NCBI GenBank assembly: GCA_037179515.1
Contig: JAXCGZ010007614.1
Coordinates: 106,079 to 170,078, forward strand
Source of the DNA: Halocaridina rubra
Lineage: Eukaryota > Arthropoda > Malacostraca > Decapoda > Atyidae
Length of the DNA: 64,000 nucleotides
Reading direction: 5' to 3'
The notes under the pieces are model-generated. The model was not told where the DNA came from, did no database searches, and worked only from the letters and a program-made list of their open reading frames with translations. A program made the position numbers and the translations under genes. Below, in pieces: positions 20,110 to 31,604 of the stretch; within the stretch, counting starts at the first letter, position 1; every line of letters begins with the position of its first letter.

Positions 20110-20661
20110 ATGGAGCCTTATGACCCCTTCCTTTCAGTTGAGGAGGAACTCGAGTCCCGTGATTCTACAGCTGGGGAAAGTGTGTCCCAAACGCCAGCTA
20201 GTATACACCGAAGGTGTAGAAATTCAACAGATGACATAAAGATCCCACAGATACCCTGTAATGAAACATCACTGACCTATCATAATACAAAAGTCTTACA
20301 GCTGTCAGATTTGAATCTTCAAACATCAGCAAGACAGTCTGATAGCAAATTCGAAACCCTTGCCTCTCCAGAGAAAAGAGAGAAAGAAAACCCTAGTACA
20401 ATTAGGGTATCTTTTACTAAATCCAATATTGCCAAGAGAGATAAGCAACATCAGGAGGAACTATGGGAGGACTGTGGCTGTTGCAACTGCATGGAAACCC
20501 TTCTAATAGTTGAACACAACCTTCAGACTCCTTTCATCGAGATAACAGTGAACTTATACAGAAGGATAAAAATCCGTAAGATAAAGTACAGCACCCCCTT
20601 TAAGGAACATGGAATTAAATGCGTTTGCATTAACCACCTAAACGCCAAATTTCGTGATTGA
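20110..20661 (+). pseudogene. I-type LINE ORF1 C-terminal / inter-ORF open segment
   Basis: A 183-codon open stretch, Ser/Thr/Glu-rich at first (EEELESRDSTAGESVSQTP) and ending FKEHGIKCVCINHLNAKFRD. That end resembles the start of an endonuclease ORF2 (a hydrophobic-N-x-N pattern). No catalytic motif is visible. Probably the tail of ORF1 and a low-conservation linker. Confidence 0.4.
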
Positions 20662-20999
20662 CGGAAAAGATCGAGAAATGAAGATATTACTGTAATACCA
20701 GCAGCTAAAGCAAAGTACATTCTAAGAGGAACTGGGTGGCCCCTCAGATGATTCAAAAGTGGACCCACCCAGTCAAGGGCGTGATCAACAATTCCGAAGG
20801 GTGTCTGATCCATCATTAATGACAGATTTTTCTAAAAGAGAGCAAAGTATCCCAGTTCATATGAGCTGAGGATACACGATACCTCCTCTTCAACATATCA
20901 AGCAGAAACACTTTCTGGATCCAACAATGGAATATTTGTGGGATCCAGGCTCAATCAAACGAGCTATACAATTCACTGAGATCACAGAATATCTTATGT

Positions 21000-21560
21000 G
21001 CCTGCCTCCAAAAAACCATCTTAAGGGTCAGTAAGTGGCATCCTCCACACGGCTGCAATATTGAAAAGGGATGTGATATTCTTGGTGCTGGCACTAGAGG
21101 AGTGGCCATCCTTATTAGTCAGGAAATACCTTATCATAGACTCCGAATCATAGCAGATTTGGAAGTTGTAGCCTAAGAATGCATACATCTTCTAACTATA
21201 CCATATGCTCTGTGTATTTACCACCAAACAGAAGCATACAAAAAGAGGATATATTACACTTCATTCGACAACTACCCACCCCCTTTCTTCTTTTGGGGGA
21301 CTTTGACACTCGTAATATGATGTGGGGAAACCAGACAACAACAAACCCGAGAGGGAAAATAGTGGAGGAAATATTAATGGAAGAAGCAGTGGAGCTTCTT
21401 AATCATATGACTGTCACTCATGATAATAGATCCACTAACACTCAGTCAGTTATTGATTTATTGGTGATCTCCCTTGATGCATCAGGAGACCTCTCTTGGA
21501 ATTGAGATGAATATTTACGTGGGAGTGATCACCATCTGATTTATTTAACCAAGGAAAAAT
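21000..21560 (+). pseudogene. I-type LINE ORF2: AP endonuclease domain remnant
   Basis: Reads YTICSVYLPPNRSIQK, LLLGDFDTRNMMWGNQ (a decayed GDFNA-type box), VIDLLV and, in the next frame, GSDHHLIY (SDH box). These match apurinic/apyrimidinic-type endonuclease motifs that nick target DNA. Stops at 21503 and upstream of 21179 break the frame. Confidence 0.7.
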
Positions 21561-22199
21561 ACACTCGTAAATCATCGCATGAAATAGGGCTAATTGGAAT
21601 GATTTTACCTTGACCACCATTGAGCTTATGGACAACTTCACAGATAGTGATGGACATCAACGTATGAAAAGTATCACCTACGCTATCTAAAATGCTGCTG
21701 CTGTATCAGTACCTAGATCGAGTGGAAACTTTAAGCACTACCCAAACTCTTGGTGAACTCTGGTGGAATGCGAAGCCGTAAAGAACAGTCAAAATATGGC
21801 ACAAAGAAGGAAGCAGCGATACCCTACAGTTAAAAACATCTTAGAATACCGACGCTAACTTGCACTGGCAAAAAGAAATTTTAATCATGCAAGGAGAAAC
21901 TCATGGCAATCTTATGCGACATCTATAAACTCGTATACCGATGCCAAAGCTGTATGGACACGCGTTAACAAGATTAGGGGCAAGTTTTCCCAGACTCCTG
22001 CGGCAGTATTGGAGGTAAACGGTCAAATATTTTAGATCCCCAGGAAGTTGCTCAAACTTTTGTCATATCACGCACCACGATCTCAAGCACGTCAAAAGAA
22101 AGATCAATAAGAGAATACTACCAGCTAAAAACGCAAATTAGAACATTAAGTTTTTCCAGCAGAAGAGGAGCTCATGAGGATAATGAAGACTTCATTTTC

Positions 22200-23430
22200 C
22201 TTATAGTATGCCAGAGCTGAAATCAGCCTTCCAGGAATGTAGTGATACTTCTCCTGGCCCAGATGAGATAACAGTATCAGTGCTGACAGGTTTAGACCCT
22301 GATGTTATGGAATTGCTACTCAAGGTATAAAATAAATTCTGGGAGGAGAAGACATTCCCAGATAAATGGCGAGAGGCAACAGTTTTAAACATACTCATTA
22401 TTAGGCAAACCTCCAAAAGATCCCCGTAATTACAGACCCATCTCATTAACAAGCTGCATGTGCAAATTTATGGAGCGAATGATAAACCAATGGTTGATGT
22501 GGTTTTTGGAGAGAAATAAGTTATCATCTCCTTATCAATCAGGCTTTAGAAAGGGAAAATCCACCCTGGATTCACTCAAACAGATGGAAACCAGAATCTG
22601 GAAAGCCTTTGCAGAACGGAAGTATTTGGTAGCTATATTTTTTGACTTAGAAAAGGCATTTGATACATTTTGGAGGGATTGTATTTTACAGAAGCTTCAT
22701 GGATACGGCCTGCGAGGAAAACTTCCCATGTTTATTAAAAACGTTTTGACTGACAGGAAGATACAAGTTAGAGTTGATGATAAGATGTCTACACCTCTAA
22801 CCCAAGAGGAGGGAGTCCCACAGGGTAGTGTCCTCAGTGTGACACTGTTTGCTATAGCCATAGACAACATTACCAAACAAATTCCATGTGAGGTTGAGTG
22901 TAGCCTATATGTTGATTTTGCCTTCACAAGCAAGTCAAATCGAATCTCCTTCTGTAAGAGGCACCTTCAGACTGCAGTTGATAATATTACCAAGTGGACA
23001 GTGAAAAGAGGCATGTGATTTTCCATACAGAAGAGTGTTATGGTGAACTTTAACCGAAAGCAGTGTCCAGAAAACCCCCATATAACTTTGTATGGCAACC
23101 CCATTACTAGACCTCAGAGGTGAGGTACCTTGGACTTTACTTTGATAAAGGGCTGACATGGAATGCGCACATCAGGCACATGAGGGAGAGTTGTCTCTCA
23201 GCGGTGAATTTAATTAAGCTCTTATCCCATCTTTATTCGGGCACAGACAGGAAATCATTGGAAGTCATATCCGACGCACTGGTCTTATCCAGGATTGGCT
23301 ATGGTACCCAGGTGTATTGCTCAGCAAAACCCACAGTATTAAAGAGATTGGATCGTATTATTAACCAGTGTTGGAGGGCATGTTCGGGTGCCTTTCGATT
23401 GAGCCCGATAACCAGTCTATGTTGAATCTG
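22200..23430 (+). pseudogene. I-type LINE ORF2: reverse transcriptase remnant
   Basis: In order: SPGPDEITVSVL, CMCKFMERMIN, YQSGFRKGKSTLDSL, IFFDLEKAFDTFWRD (first catalytic Asp), EEGVPQGSVLSVTLF, then CSLYVDFAF where Y-x-D-D is expected. One Asp codon of the pair appears lost in frame. A stop follows at 23018, and the thumb-like region continues in another frame (RYLGLYFDKGLTWNAHI). Non-functional. Confidence 0.8.
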
Positions 23431-23468
23431 GCTGTTTACCCTATTCATATATTGTAGACCAAAACGTT

Positions 23469-24603
23469 TTGAAGCAGCTTTTTAAGGTACAATCCTCAGT
23501 AGACTCCGCAACATATCATAGTGTTACCCAAGAGTGGCCCCTAGATGCGCCTGCTCAATTGCCTCCTTTTGTTGGGAAGAGAGCACAGATTCTGCAGAAC
23601 GAACGTCTTATCCTAGATGTACCAATAAAATATGTTGTTCCCCCAGATATTCCCCCATGGCAGTTACCCTTATGCCCTATGAATGCTCCCAAGCACTCCT
23701 TACTTGAGGAGCAAGTTCGTTCAAGCTTCCTTGCACATGCTGAGAATTGCCACGCACAGACTGTCCCCGTATACACAGACGGGTCTAAGATTGAAGAATT
23801 AGTGAGATATGCAGCAATTTTCCCACATAAGACCATTCGAGGGAAACTACACCATTACAAATCCATCTTTATAGCTGAACTGGTGGCAGTCATGCTTGTA
23901 GTTAAGGAAATTTTCACTTACCAAGATACTCAGAACATCAAGTATACAATTTATGTTGACTCCCAAAGTGTGGAGGATCATCACAAATAGATATACATCA
24001 CATCCCAATGTGACAGAAATTTACAAGTGGTTGTACAGATCATCTGTAAGGAAAAAGTGTGTCGACTTTTGCTTGGTTCCCTCTCATGTAGGGATTGCCG
24101 GAAATAAAAAAGCCAATATAGAGGCGAAAAGTGGTTCGAGGTCTCTCACCATTGAGGAGGGCTTGGAATCCATCCCTTTTATGGATATGTACTACCCTAT
24201 TCTGGAGGCAATATTTAACAGATGGCAAGAAAGTTGGGACTCCCCGAAAAATAGTAACAATAAGTTCAGAGAAATTAAAAAGACAGTTAGTAGGTGGGAT
24301 ACCTCCTATCATCAAAAAAGAAAGGTTGAAACAGCACTCGCAAGACTACGCATTGGGCACACTACCCTTATCCAAGCATATCTGATGGCTGGAGAACGTA
24401 ATGGACCAGTATGTGAAAGATGCAATGCTCTTCTAACATTTAAACATGTCTTGATAAACTGTAGCAACTACAGTAATACCAGGTGTGAGTGCTTTGGTGC
24501 TCAAAATTTAAATCTATCTCTGATGCTTGCAGAATCAGATGTGTTTTCTTTTAATAAGATTATTGACTTTTTAGGTAAATGTGACCTTTTATCCAAAATT
24601 TAA
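23469..24603 (+). pseudogene. I-type LINE ORF2: RNase H domain and C-terminal zinc-finger region
   Basis: RNase H signatures: VYTDGSK, IAELVAVM, YVDSQSV, then after a frameshift near 23970 LVPSHVGIAGNKKAN (the usual last Asp is Asn here). Downstream, ARLRIGHTTLIQAYLM, CERCNALLTFKHVLINC (CCHC-like) and the end at LLSKI. RNase H would remove LINE RNA from the hybrid. The frameshift and Asn change indicate decay. Confidence 0.8.
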
Positions 24604-24740
24604 GTGACTGCCTAAAACAAAACCCCAATTGGGCCTTTCTTTGCTTCCCTCTCCAACTTATTTTCCTTTTTTGGAGAAGAATGCCCTCAGGGTGATGATC
24701 CCCGTTGTCTCTTTGTTTCAGTTAATTCAGTTATTCCTTC

Positions 24741-24750
24741 TCTGAATGTT
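24741..24750 (+). repeat. Target-site duplication TCTGAATGTT (right of I-type LINE)
   Basis: Exact match to 18483-18492; the jockey-like relic resumes directly after it. Confidence 0.75.
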
Positions 24751-25865
24751 TGTTTGATATGTTGTCAGTGTGTACTTCAAATGATTGTATGTCATGTGGA
24801 GGGAGGAGGGCATTTGAGTGTGCACTGATGTCAGTAAAGTTCATGGATTTGTGTACCTGGTGAGTAGTCCACCACTGCCCCTGATATGATCTTTTCTAAT
24901 GGTGGTGAAGATTTTGAATGTGAGTGTTTTATGTGTTTTGTGTAATGTGTTTCCTGTAAAATGGCACTGTGTAAATTGTATTGTTTGACAAAATGCGTTA
25001 GTTTTTTATTTTTTGGTGTTGATGCCATGTATGTTAAATTGTAAAATATAAAAGTTGTGTGTGCAATTTATGTAAGGCACTGCTACTGGGGGTTAGGAAG
25101 GGGTATGAGTGGGGATAAGCTGGAAGTAAAAGAAAGTCATAATGATGGTTTAGGTGAGGGTTTGGTTGTTGGAAGGATGAGGGGATGGGGTGTGGAAGAA
25201 GTAGGGTATGGATTTGAAGGAGAGTATAGGGTGCATTGTGATCTGGTCCAAGTATTTGTGTGCTATTTCTTGTTAGTAAATATTGTACAAGTGCATTAAG
25301 TTCTTTTTCTGCATCAGCTGCAGAAAACTGAACCTTTGGTGTGTTATATTGAAGTGAGGATTGTTGAGTATATTTGACATACGTATTTATTATGTTTTCT
25401 GTTGTGTGACACTGGGATGGGCAAAGAAAATTGTCCTCATCGAGCCTGGGGACCAAGAAATCACTGAGAAGATAATGTCAAACTATAAGCACCATTATGA
25501 CAACAATATCAGAAATAAAGAATTGAAACATCCCCTCCTTGATTTAAGTCAAAATTTAATGAAAATTTTGCATTTGGTGGCAGAGCAAATATAAAATTAA
25601 AAAAAAAACATTAAATATCTTTCAAAATACTTTAAGGAAGTCAAAAGGAACTATCTACTCATAAAATATCATCATAATCTTCTTGTAATCTTAGAATAGA
25701 TATATTTTACTGTAATATAGAAAAAATAAAGAAAATATTCATTCAGAAATTGTGGAGGAATTCCGGCAAGCAAAGTAACACGACCACAACCTGGCTCTCG
25801 CAGTCTGGATAGACACTGATGTGATGTACTGTACAGTATTTGTAGATGGGTCCTGGGTTGCTCTC

Positions 25866-25955
25866 ATTGTCTCCAGCTAGGAGAATTATTTCTAGGTGTA
25901 GAGAAACTTCTCTTGTGTGTGTTAGGTACTTGCCCTAGTGACCTTTGTCTCCCAG
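25866..25955 (+). repeat. Short interspersed repeat S1, copy 3
   Basis: GGAGAATTATTTCTAGGTGT ... GTGTGTTAGGTACTTGCCC and AGTGACC, aligned by eye with copies at 7845, 11905 and 29935. Confidence 0.6.
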
Positions 25956-26239
25956 GTTGGCCTTAGCCTCTGGATTAAAACTATGGAGGATGAACGTATG
26001 CCATATGACCTGGAGTGGCAGTGTCTGTGTTGTAGGTCTTCCCTCTGGAGCTGCAAATCAGAAGAGGATGCCAGTTGACTCAGAAGATGAGCAGTAATAT
26101 ATGCCCTACTGTTTCAAACAACCAGTGCCCCCTCACAGGGCATGAAAATCTGGGAGAAGCTTCGGTCACTCAGGCGATTACTTAATCTCTCAACACAACT
26201 TGCACAGCAAAACAATTTGTTCTACTCCGAGAAAAGATT

Positions 26240-29200
26240 ATCTGGCAGTCATTTCTCAAAAACTCCTATCCAGAGTTGCTGAGAGCACCCAAGGACCCAA
26301 TCACAAACACATATGCCCAAAATGCTCTACACCCATGAATTCGAGTTGACACTAAAGATTCTGTTTTCTGCAACTCATGCACAAACGGGATCCCTTTCGC
26401 AATACAACACACACTAACATGAAACACTACACAAATACTTGGATCTGCTCACAATACTCGCTACACTCTCCTTGGAACCAAACCCCTTCTCCTTCCACAT
26501 CCTATTCCCCCAATCTGTCTGTCCTTCCCTAATCATCAACATAGCCTACACCCCAGCCCTCACCTCAAAAATCATGATGACCTCCTACAGCCTCTCCCTC
26601 ACCTCTACCCCCACTCACGCCCCTTCCTAACCACTGCAGCAGTACCTAACACACACACTGCACACACAGCATACAATATTCTACAATTTAACATAGATGT
26701 CATAATAAAAAAAAAAAAATTACTCATACATTTTATCAAACAATGCAGTATGCACACTGCCATATTACAAGAAACAAATTACAAAAAGCACATAAAACAT
26801 TCACAAATTGTTAGGCAGCAGTGGACTCATCACCCTATTACATAAAACCCTTGACTTCATAAACAACTGTGCACACACAAAATCCCTCCTCCCCCACATG
26901 ACACTACTACACAAAAACAATTAATTAAAGTACACATAGCCAACACAACTGACATATCAATCACAAATACATACATACTCCCTCAAACAATCATTACAAT
27001 ACCTAACGACTACACCCCACAATTTCAATACTTCATCAAAACTCCTGGGTGGTGACATCAGTGCCAAGACAGCTCCTTGGTTTGTTGACTACTCCATCAT
27101 GGACAGAAGGCTTGTAATACAAAACCAAAGAAAAACCTTATTCAGCACACACATATTCCCTTTCAAGCCCAATTCATACAGTCTTCTCCAGACATCACCT
27201 GTTCACCAAACCTTGACTCCACATCATGGAGGGTGGTCGAAACCCTAGGTTCCTAGCACCTTCCCATCACGCATTCACGAAATATAAAACCGGCTACTGG
27301 GAATCTTTCACTAATAAAACAAAAACAATTCAAAATTCTAAACTGTAATCCCATCACAAACAAGTAAATGCTGTTCACTTCTTTAACACAATAATTCTAA
27401 AAGCATACAAAAAACATATCCCTAGAGCTACTGAAACACGTAACTACAATTTCACATCATCAAGACCTTATCAGACTTTGCATTACACTTTAACACTCAA
27501 CACCCCATATTACAGGACACTACACATTGTATACATACACATAACATACAAATCAACACTGAAGACTAGAACGACAAGCACTAAACTGGAATAATTACCA
27601 GCAAATACTTAATCACAAAGCAAAGACCAAAAAACTGCAAAATATTGAACATTATTGCATTAACTAACATTAACACAACAAAATCACACAGGACCATGAC
27701 AACAGGCACTATACCCTCAAACAAACAACAGGCAAATACCCTCATCAACCACTACTCTTATGTCAGTCATCTTCACCCTGGCGTTAACAACCGTTCCCAA
27801 TAGACTCAAAATACTGTATACACCGTTCATCATCACACAAAGCACATCATCAACATTCTCAAGCACTCATCCGCCTGTGGCTCCGACAATATAGGCAACA
27901 TACACCTCACACATCTCGGACCACAAGGCATTGCAAGCTCTCACTAACATATCAAACCACAGCTACTCACACAAAACAAGACCCAAATATGAAAGTATGG
28001 TGTCATTATTACAATCCCCAAACCCAACAAAAACTCTACACTACTCTCCTTGCATCATCCTATCACACTATTCTGTAATCCCTCCATAGTCACCAAACAA
28101 CTAATACTGCAATTAATTAAACTTCGCATTCCCCTATCCCCATACAACACAGTTTCAGACTATTACACTCTACAAACACCCTTCTCACATACCTGATATA
28201 AGAATTTTTGACAGCTTCATCTCAGCTAAGCTGCTCCATAGGACACCTCTTGTCACATTAGACGTAAGAAAACCTTTTGATGCCGTTCCCCTCTATAACC
28301 TAACAAATAGAATTTTCAACACAAACATGCATAATAACAAAAAGATGACCACTAACAATCTTGCTAGAGGTGTACTTATACCTTTTGCCAATCAATTAAA
28401 AACATCAGAAATTTTACAAATGGAATCCTTGGAGAATCTGTTTTATCACGCACACTCTTTATCCTATACATGCATGATTTACCCAAATTCACGTAGTTCC
28501 CACGAAGATGACACAGCACTCACTAGAACACATCTAAGTGCAAAGATACCTGAAGGTCTCCTCCAGCCATACCTAAACTTACACTACATGAATGGTTCAC
28601 CACAAACAGATTTAAAGTAGTCAGAACCAAATCCAGTTACTCTCCTCACTAACAGGACAGCAGAACACCATTACATTCCACTCCTCCCCATTAACAACAT
28701 CCCCTTAACACACACAAACACCCAAAGTCGTTGGTATAACCTATATCAATGCCATTTAGGCAGTATGCTACAAATATCGTAAACTAGCACCAAACTTGAT
28801 GCTCACAGACCACTTGGCCTTACAATATTCAGACACAACTAAGTTATATGCTCTGTTATGTATGCAAGCACTGCTTGGACTTGGAACCCCACTTAAACAA
28901 CCCCACAACACCCTACAGATTATACAAAACAAAGACACTAAAAATAATCACATGTTGCACAGCTGAAACACCTACACATCCGTCACCTATGTCAAGAAAC
29001 GAAACTTCTTAAAAACATCTGGCCATGAAAGGTAAACATACACTCAGCCATCACATACCAACCCCACCTATTACTCTACATAACAAAATACTCACACACA
29101 CACCAAGGGACATGAAAACAATAATTAGCATACAATATGACACAAATATTGTCATCTCTTGCCCCCTGCCCTCCCAAACCAGCCTCCGCAAACATATCCA

Positions 29201-29550
29201 TACCCAATTAACTCACCATTCCATTTAGTCACTCAAATGACGACACAACCGCATACTCAAGCTCCAGTCACCTATCCTTCCGGATTCCCCCTTCCCCGTG
29301 AAGATACAATCCACCTGGTTAGGCTGAGATGTGGGCACTACCCAGTCCTTCTGAGTTATCAAAAAAGGCTGGATGTAACACATCACCTCATATAAGCAAA
29401 GACATAATGGAAGATTGTTCTGCTTGCAACCACATACGACTGCAACGCAACATACGCTCCCTAAGAGCTCTGTTGGAATCCCCAGGATTAGCAGTGGCCT
29501 TCCTTAGGGAGTCGGGGCTATTTAACTAGGCAGCTTATGGCACAATAAGC
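26240..29550 (+). mobile_element. Jockey-like LINE relic on plus strand, nearly full length
   Basis: Same family as the minus-strand relic at 13.75-25.46 kb. Order: ORF1 cysteine cluster (CPKCSTPM, CNSCTNGIPF), ORF1 end matching NSTQILG/YTLL/PHPIP of the other copy, endonuclease start (HFIKQ...AILQETN, 26710-26800), RT (TLDVRKPFDAVP at 28260, then a decayed box near 28500 SHEDDTALT), and the end RLRCGHYPVLLSYQK ... CSACNHIR ... RALLESPGLAVAFLRES (29300-29525). Every frame is interrupted. Base composition is strongly C/A-biased on this strand. Confidence 0.75.
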
Positions 29551-29559
29551 TCATTCTGG

Positions 29560-29765
29560 CAATCATAGCTCAAAGACTTTTTTGAACCAGAGACATTGAG
29601 AATAACCCAAGCAACACATTGAGGAGGGCTGCACACCATACAACACATTTGCCACCATCACAATATACATTCCCTGAGAGCTCTGTGGAAATGACTTGGC
29701 ATTGGTAGTGGCCTTTCTTAGGGACTCTGGACTGATAAGCTTGAAATCTTCTGGTAAAAGCTGCC
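29560..29765 (+). mobile_element. Second jockey-like C-terminal fragment (plus)
   Basis: Repeats the TCCCTGAGAGCTCTGTGG...GTAGTGGCCTTTCTTAGGGA end just after the main relic, so this is a separate truncated copy or a local duplication. Confidence 0.55.
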
Positions 29766-29827
29766 TAGCCAGACAGTCCCCAGTCTCGAAGGAAGACTAC
29801 TGCTGATCTGGGGCCATGGAGGTCTCA

Positions 29828-29895
29828 GGGAGTATATGTTGTGTTGGTGTCGTATGTGGTTGTGTGCGGTACAGTCTTCCATAATATGCTTACTA
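29828..29895 (-). mobile_element. Jockey-like C-terminal fragment (minus)
   Basis: CGTATGTGGTTGTGTGCGG then CAGTCTTCCATAATATG is the reverse complement of the region coding IMEDC..NHIR in the plus copy, and resembles 13850-13890. Confidence 0.5.
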
Positions 29896-29934
29896 GGTTA
29901 TTCTCAATGTTTCTGGGATGAAGTAGTCTTCGAG

Positions 29935-30045
29935 AAATGACTGTTGAAGAGTAGTTTCTCAGTGTAGATAATATGGTTTGATTGTGTGTGTTTTGTTAAG
30001 AGATGAGGTAACCGCCTGGGTGACCTAAGCCTTTCCCAGCATCTT
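29935..30045 (+). repeat. Short interspersed repeat S1, copy 4
   Basis: AGAAATGACTGTTGAAGAG, TTCTCAGTGTAGATAAT, GTGTGTTTTGTTAAG and GGTGACCTAAGCC. The best 5' match is to copy 1. Confidence 0.55.
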
Positions 30046-30149
30046 GTGTCCTCTGAGGTGCAGGAGTTGGTCGTGGAAGCTTGGTCTGTATTGCTGCTCC
30101 TATTCTGAGTTACAGCAAGGATGGATCAAGATAAATGGTGTATACCTAG

Positions 30150-30265
30150 TGGATGGGGAAGAAATAAAAATCCCACCCATGTTTTACAAGCATGGTGTGA
30201 GAGCCGACTAAAATGCATAAGGGAGAAAAGGGCTGGCAATTCCATCCTCCAGTAGAATTTTTTAC
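30150..30265 (+). repeat. Interspersed repeat S2, copy 1
   Basis: Shares GCCGACTAAAA, a GGGAG run and AATTCCAT...AGAATTTT with 31605-31680. Nature unknown; lies just upstream of the last exon. Confidence 0.45.
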
Positions 30266-30390
30266 TTAAAAACAATTTGGTAGGTCTGGTGATGCTGGGC
30301 AGAATGTTCTGAAGTACAACTGCATCCCTTTTCTCTCACTTGTGGCCACCCATCTGGATTCAAGCTGAAAAAAAATTCATTACATTTCAG

Positions 30391-30480
30391 GTAGCTCAGC
30401 AGATCACCTATGCCATGAATTTAAACGAGGAACTTAGACAGACTCTCCTAAGTCAAGATGAAGAAAACATTGATGACTGA
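30391..30480 (+). CDS. VPS13D: VPS13D-like protein, last exon with stop
   Basis: In phase 0 after TACATTTCAG: VAQQITYAMNLNEELRQTLL, then SQDEENIDD and TGA (30478-30480). The helix with Q-x-I-x-YA follows the PH-like domain at the VPS13D C-terminus, and the acidic end is short. Six exons give 283 residues of C-terminal protein, all in phase. The 16.8-kb intron before it is unusually large for a 29-codon terminal exon, but phase and homology support the call. Confidence 0.82.
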   Translation, partial: VAQQITYAMNLNEELRQTLLSQDEENIDD

Positions 30481-31120
30481 GCTGTTGGTGTTATTGCCTT
30501 GAACACTTGATATCTGTGATGCTAGTCTATTTCGGTCAATTACTTTAAAAGCATCCCAGTTTACAATTATGTAAATTATCCAGTTTTGAATGCTGTACTG
30601 AAATTCCCCTGTCACATATTAATTTTTTTTTCTCCCAGATTGAAAAGATTAGATTTCATTACAATTCAGATTTAAGCTTAACTGTTAAAATTTCCCATCT
30701 ATTTACCTAAATAATGACAAGGTACGGTAATACTTTCCACTAGTAGTATTGTAAATATTGGATATCCATAGATGCTACCTGCTTCGATTCCAGCCCCCCC
30801 TTTTTTGTATTGTTACTTACTTTCACTATAGTGTTTTATAAAATGTTCTTTCATTGCTCCTCTTTGTACTCGCCTTTTATGGCAAACCTGCTATGTCTTC
30901 ATAGCAATGTATGTGGCAATGCCTTACACGATGTGTTCCTTTTTTTGTTATTTTACTCTTCCAGTGCAGTATGCTTTGTATTATATCAATGATAGTTGCA
31001 TTTCTTTCCTTATACCTGCTCTTGTTCTTATTAGAGATGACATCTGCAGGTTTTGTCCCCATTTTTGCAATTGATATTCTTGACATCTGTGATAAATAAA
31101 AAAAAGACGAGTTGTATACT
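30481..31120 (+). other. 3' UTR of VPS13D-like gene
   Basis: Begins after the stop. AT-rich with T runs, without repeats recognised, and runs to a polyadenylation signal at 31095. Length of about 0.6 kb is an inference. Confidence 0.5.
31095..31100 (+). terminator. Candidate polyadenylation signal AATAAA
   Basis: AATAAA followed by an A-rich stretch and a T-rich region, 615 bp after the stop. First strong signal in the 3' UTR. Confidence 0.5.
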
Positions 31121-31344
31121 TTTGAGATATTTATAACTACATTTTTAGTTATTTAAAACTTCTTGAAACTTGTAACACTATAATTGTATATATAAATATA
31201 TGTATATGAATGTACAATGAATGGGTAGAACAACTTGAAATATAGTACTATGAGCTATTTTTTTCCTGTTTTTGCTTTTTCAACATTATACCTGAAACTA
31301 CATATATATAATTGTGAACAGAAATAATAATATATACAGTATAA

Positions 31345-31440
31345 CATTGGGGGACCATGGTATTGCAATGATTAGAGTGCCCGACTCAGGAGGTGACAGA
31401 CTTGTGATCAAGCCCACTACAGGGCATTAGAAAGGGCACC
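31345..31440 (+). repeat. Possible tRNA-derived SINE head
   Basis: GGGGGACCATGGTATTGCAA then TGATTAGAGTGCCCGACTC and GTGATCAAGCCC loosely match the spacing and sequence of Pol III A and B boxes in tRNA-derived SINEs. The anticodon stem and acceptor do not fold convincingly, so it is not a tRNA gene. Confidence 0.35.
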
Positions 31441-31604
31441 CATCCTAAATTCCCCAGCCCCATCTTGTTTGTGTACACTCCATAATGGTAATTAGTAATG
31501 ACACATAAAACAGCAAATAAACAGACTGTATAGCAGTGAAACTGCCTTTAGAATATCCAAAGTGTTGGACTTGAAAGAATTCAACACTCGTATGCCATAC
31601 GAAT

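Larger units (their letters stand above)
18493..24740 (+). mobile_element. I-type LINE with RNase H domain, full-length but decayed
   Basis: A 6.25-kb insert bounded by TCTGAATGTT duplications inside the jockey-like relic. The order is 5' leader (18493-19087), ORF1 with nucleic-acid-binding zinc knuckles (19088-19880), a poorly preserved linker (19881-21100), an endonuclease-RT-RNase H ORF2 (about 21050-24603) and a 3' UTR. The RNase H domain places it in the I superfamily (I/Nimb/Loa-like). Numerous stops and shifts make it inactive, and the RT catalytic box is damaged. Confidence 0.85.
13752..25460 (-). mobile_element. Jockey-like LINE relic on minus strand, split by two later LINE insertions
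   Basis: Read 5' to 3' on the minus strand: ORF1 end (25456-25034), ORF2 start with the endonuclease pattern KKLTHFVKQYNLHSAILQETH (about 24990-24930), NFKAKTAAWCVDN and SDHLPNIINHQ (18400-18100), RT box GIPQGS near 16955-16935 with YAD-like sequence to 16850, then the C-terminal RKTLGLVVVFLNDS near 13830. Segments 13752-14668, 16829-18482 and 24751-25460 are one element of about 3.4 kb; the gaps are a CR1/L2 copy and an I-type LINE with their own target duplications. All frames are broken. Confidence 0.75.
13619..30390 (+). other. Very large TE-filled intron (16.8 kb)
   Basis: Donor CGA|GTAAGT and acceptor TACATTTCAG. It contains the split jockey-like relic on the minus strand, a CR1/L2 copy, an I-type LINE, and a second jockey-like relic on the + strand. 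25597-25865 is AT-rich sequence with nothing recognised. Confidence 0.75.

Noticed and set aside
31345..31440. Functional tRNA gene
   Set aside because: Box A/B-like segments are diverged and no cloverleaf can be drawn; kept only as a possible SINE head.
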